Source: Bradysia coprophila (taxonomy: Eukaryota > Arthropoda > Insecta > Diptera > Sciaridae). Taken from it: DNA of 64,000 bases. The position numbers and the translations under genes are program-made. Where the stretch lies: NCBI RefSeq assembly GCF_014529535.1, contig NW_023503608.1:5258501-5322500 (forward strand), written 5' to 3'. The notes under the pieces are model-generated. The model was not told the origin of the DNA, searched no databases, and saw nothing but the letters and a program-made list of their open reading frames with translations. This document shows, in pieces, positions 60,332 through 64,000 of the stretch; the stretch's first letter is position 1, and every line of letters starts with the position of its first letter.

Positions 60332-61191
60332 GGTTTTCTATATGATTTACAACACAATTTATTCACTAATTGCGCCAAAAGTTGCCGTCGACCTGAACCT
60401 TACTCGTAAAAAATCAACAATGAATTGGCGGCTGTTCGATGCAGTAAAATTCGATCAAACAGTAACTGTGCTCTCGACTCGACTATTTTTAGATCTTATT
60501 TCTACTCAAAAATTACTCTATTGCGTGCACTTGACCAGAAACTTCGTTGTTCGTTTGTCGGTCGGTTTTGGGATCCAATTGACGTATTTTAGTGGGGATG
60601 ATTTTCTGACTGACCGAATCGTTGGCGAGAAATATTTAATAGGAGAGAGCGAAGTAACTTTACGAGTTATTGAACTGTGAGATATTCGAAAAAGGCCTCA
60701 CCAAGAATTTGCCAATTAGTGACCTTCTACACAGACACACACTTCTACACATGAGTACTTCTGCATAAGTGACCACATTCAGTTGTCACCAATCAAATGA
60801 AGATCTCCCTTTAATTGAGAGAGAATCATTCCAAAAAAAACGAGTGCTCGTTTCTGCAAATTTTTTGTGTGTCTAACATTGCATCCGTTGAGGTTTCACT
60901 ACTTAAGGCTACAATTAGCAGTACATATTTTGATGCTTTCAGATATGGTAATAGTCTTTTGCTCAGGGAAAGTGTAAGGCATTAACTCTTTAGATTTCCA
61001 ACTTCGATCACATATTTAGGCATCTAATCCTTATCGATCTGCATTGACCTAAAAGTTATCTTATTACTTTTGATGTGCTTCGGTAGTTTTAGATGAGGAT
61101 AGTTTTTACGGATCTTGTCGAACCTGAAATCAACACGACAATTGTTGTTAAAATATTTAAAGTAAGTTTCGCCCTTTGCAGAAGACATATC
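60332..61191. other. Spacer between GNAT gene and its pseudogene
   Basis: Upstream DNA of the intact gene. The plus-strand open frame at 60246-60680 partly overlaps exon 1 on the other strand and shows no domain; I treat it as chance. Confidence 0.5.
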
Positions 61192-61880
61192 TCACATGAG
61201 TTTTCTTTCGAGTTTGAAACCAGCTCTTTTAGCGCACGCATCGCCTATGTCCGAAGTAAATATGTTTAGCGTCAACTTTATATTGAATTCTTGACAGAAC
61301 TGCTTCCTTGTTTTCAATAATTCCACACCAATGCCTCGACCCCGATACTTCGGAGCAACGCAAAGTCCACTGGAAGTCAATACTTAATCAGCTTTGAATA
61401 TAGCTCCTTCTTTTATCGACCTGACAGTCTGATATCTTCCAATATTTGGATTTTTATTAATCAGAGAACGTATGGTATACTTTCTGTCGGTGAGCAGACG
61501 GTACAATCGTTGAAATGTTGAATACGGATCCTTCAAAATATCCCTTATCCATGCAAAGAAAGTGAAGTCTTTTCCACATAAGACATAATTCATATTTGAA
61601 ACAAGCCAACACCGTGGTCTGTTTAATCACCATCGTTCTGTATAGTCCGCCGACTCGATCAACAAAAGACGCGTCTTTATGTTGATCGTTAAATTTATGT
61701 AAAGTTAAGCTGATTTTCATTTCTTAAAATTAATGCAAAATATGCGTCCTGTAAGCAGTGGCTAATGGCTCATCTACAAAGTAGTTTTCGTTAATAAATT
61801 TAATGGTCTCTTCAGTCATTGATTGCGGCAAATCCTGAATGAGATAATTTTCTCCCGACGCAGAAAGTTTATGCTATGAT
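61192..61880 (-). pseudogene. Broken tandem copy of the GNAT acetyltransferase
   Basis: All parts of the neighbouring gene are recognisable in order on the minus strand. An exon-1 piece (NYLIQDLPQSMTEETIKF) at about 61745-61880 lacks the first 15-20 codons and start. Then come VIKQTTVLACF, NMNYVLCGKDF, RLLTDRKYTIRSLI, and the acetyl-CoA loop GLCVAPKYRGRGIGVELLKT, ending in GFKLERKLM. Breaks are a net loss of about 29 nt after LACF (frame shift) and an in-frame TAA at 61384-61386 just before the acetyl-CoA loop. The motif itself is intact, so inactivation may be recent. Sequencing error is possible but would need several errors. Confidence 0.8.
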
Positions 61881-63945
61881 AACGGCTATGACAACACAAG
61901 TTATTCAAATCTGCTTTAGAAACGTTAAACTAAAAAAAAATCACTGAGTTAAGTTTACACCAAAACTGCAAGACTGAATCCATCGAAAAATGAGAGTGAA
62001 TCAGCCGCTGATAGATACTCACAAGAAATGTAAAGGAGCCTGGTTTCTCGATTATTTTTGTATTTAAGGTCTTCTTTCTACTGAAAAAATCTTAATCATG
62101 AACGTTTGACGTGTTTGATTCGGATTTAATTGTTTTAGACTGGATCAAAGCCTTTTTTAGACAAACTTTTCTGAAATTTAGAGAAACTTAGTGAAACTAT
62201 TTGCATGGAGTTTCGCTAAACTTCACCAATTTTGAGAAGTTTGTTAGGCTGTTTTACCTTTCATCGATTTTTTTTAAATCGGTGAAAGCTATTGGAAACT
62301 TATATTCACAATGAAAGGGATCACTTCTCGATTTTTCGTATTTTTGGGTCTTTATTAAAAAAATTAGGAAAAATTCTCTATTATTATGGACCTCGCGAAA
62401 ATTCTTAAAACTGTTAAAATGCATTGCATGCAAATGTGGGATTGTTTTTCATATTATGGTTTGAACAAAATAGCTGATTTCATTATAACGAATATGAGTA
62501 TGGAATGTCGAATACTTCTCTTGTACACCTTCGAGAACATTAGTTTTTCATGTGGGTGGTTCATTGAAATAAAACAACAAAATTTGTCATCAAAATGTGC
62601 GTAGGAAAATGGTTCTGTAAGTGTTCTTGTAATTACCGTATTTTGCAGCTGAAAATATCTTGCTTCTTGGAAATGGTTTATAGGTAATCAATACGAGCAA
62701 AGATGAAAACAGAAAGTCTCAAAACGCATTGGTATATTAATTTAAACAAATTCTAATAAAGAAATTTCATGAAATGATGTTGGATAAGACAATTAATTCA
62801 TTACAGAAAAAAAACTTTAATTTTTATATCTGACTATTAAAACATCAATTATCGTTAAAGTAATGTTGAAAAAAGTTCTACATCCAAAGAAACAAGTATT
62901 CAGCATTATAAGGCACATTTCCTACATCGTTTTTGAGTAGATGGTAAACCGAAATTCGATGAGAGACATTCTAGAACGTAATATCCTCACACGCAAATGA
63001 ATTTTAAATTCTATGCTATTTCCATGCACATAAACAGACAATTTCAAATTGAATATCTAATCTAATGGCATGGTTATGTTCATGGATAGCATGCTTATAA
63101 CGCCGCCACACCAACAAAAGAACCACATATTTGGAGGAATAAGTTTTTTGTCGGCTCACAAGAATCATGTCGATTCGTGGGTACTCTTATATCGTCGTAT
63201 GGAATAAATTGCTTCAATACAAAATACTTAAACACATTTTTTTTCTTACGACGAGCTTTTTCTTTACCGTCGTTGATGCTTGCATTACATCATATGAATA
63301 TGGCTTATGAGTAGGGAAGAAATGATGGAGAGATTTCATATAAAGCATAAAAAGAGATGCCATTGTTGAGTAAGAATTTAAATATGAATGGGCATAGGAA
63401 TGTTTGTGTTTATTTATTTATTTATTTACGTAAAAGAAATGTATGTTTTCTCGCGGATTTTTATATACCTTTTCCGCATTTATTCACATGTCGTATTTTA
63501 TTTCGAGTTGAGTAGGGTTTATTCACGTAAGAAAAGAGTGTACTGTATTGTTATTATTGTATATGCGGCATTAACGATGCGCGTGTATACACACAAAAAA
63601 GCCTTTTGAATACATAAGTGGAAAGATTTTCATTTAGAAAATTTATACTTTCAATTTCGACAGTCATACACGCATACTACACGCATTATTTCAAAATATG
63701 ATAATGTTCTCTCCTCACCTCTGCTTGTTCAACAGGCACTTACAAAAATTAAAATGAAAAAATTACTCACATTCCAAGAGTGGATGGATCACATTTTATT
63801 AGTGGTAATCGGATTAGTTGATTATTCAATTAGTTGAGTGGTAAGACGGCTCGTTAGAATGTTTTTTTTTATTTACAGAAATATTTCTCTAATCAGATTT
63901 AGTTTACGAAATGCAACTTCATACTTCAAAATTCGTGGGATCGTT
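61881..63945. other. Intergenic, no gene seen
   Basis: AT-rich DNA with simple TTTA repeats (63410-63430). Frames at 62386-62604 and 63388-63609 are AT-driven with no recognised similarity. Confidence 0.45.
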
Positions 63946-63949
63946 TTTA

Positions 63950-64000
63950 GCCCCGTACGAAGTACTGGAGGCTTATAAGATTAATATGCCGTTTGTAACA
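63950..64000. mobile_element. Second copy of the AGCCCCGTACG element, cut by window end
   Basis: AGCCCCGTACGAAGTACTGG, then AGGCTTATAAGATTA and ATGCCGTTTGTAA match the left end at 26234 with a few changes. The rest lies beyond the window. Confidence 0.65.

Noticed and set aside
60246-60680. 144-codon plus-strand frame
   Set aside because: It begins antisense to a supported GNAT exon and has no recognisable similarity or splice context.

Overview
The window is AT-rich eukaryotic nuclear DNA from an insect. Genes carry short introns (about 50-75 bp) with GT-AG borders, and the proteins are clearly arthropod: a transmembrane PGRP immune receptor, an insect-type GNAT/AANAT-like acetyltransferase, a Polycomb ESC protein and Ecdysoneless. 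Protein similarity, PGRP architecture and the load of small inverted-repeat transposons suggest a nematoceran dipteran, perhaps a fungus gnat (Sciaridae). That placement is inference. All gene models were built by hand from splice sites and reading frames.

Layout. 1-6.8 kb: AT-rich intergenic DNA with a possible decayed coding remnant (4.2-4.6 kb), a three-copy MITE family and a hAT-type MITE with an 8-bp target duplication. 6.8-17.5 kb: a compact housekeeping cluster of IntS9 (+), mRpL21 (-), Elp5 (-), ecd (+) and asf1 (-). IntS9/mRpL21 and ecd/asf1 are tail to tail; Elp5/ecd are head to head and share about 520 bp of promoter DNA. The mRpL21-Elp5 gap holds a piggyBac-like TTAA MITE and a tRNA-like pseudogene. 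20.3-23.6 kb: a PGRP receptor gene with a 2.1 kb first intron full of MITEs. 23.6-28.6 kb: repeats, including an element ending in AGCCCCGTACG with a 146-bp tandem array. 28.7-32.7 kb: a five-exon gene (-) for a two-transmembrane protein I do not recognise. 32.7-56.1 kb: a 23 kb stretch without recognisable genes, holding a 1.3 kb near-perfect foldback element (39.3-40.6 kb) and a train of adjacent DNA hairpins (43.0-44.3 kb), one of which encloses a tRNA-like cassette. 56.2-57.6 kb: Polycomb esc (+). 59.6-61.9 kb: an intact GNAT acetyltransferase gene and a broken tandem copy (-). 61.9-64 kb: AT-rich intergenic DNA ending in a second copy of the AGCCCCGTACG repeat.

The genes are not one pathway. 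IntS9 (snRNA 3' processing), Elp5 (tRNA wobble modification), Asf1 (histone chaperone), Ecd (splicing/ecdysone-related) and mRpL21 (mitoribosome) are general cell machinery, the PGRP is an innate immune sensor, and ESC is a PRC2 subunit. The most unusual DNA is the hairpin train at 43.0-44.3 kb. Its members have unrelated arms, but several carry similar GC-rich loop motifs, and relatives occur at 4.7 and 49.3 kb.
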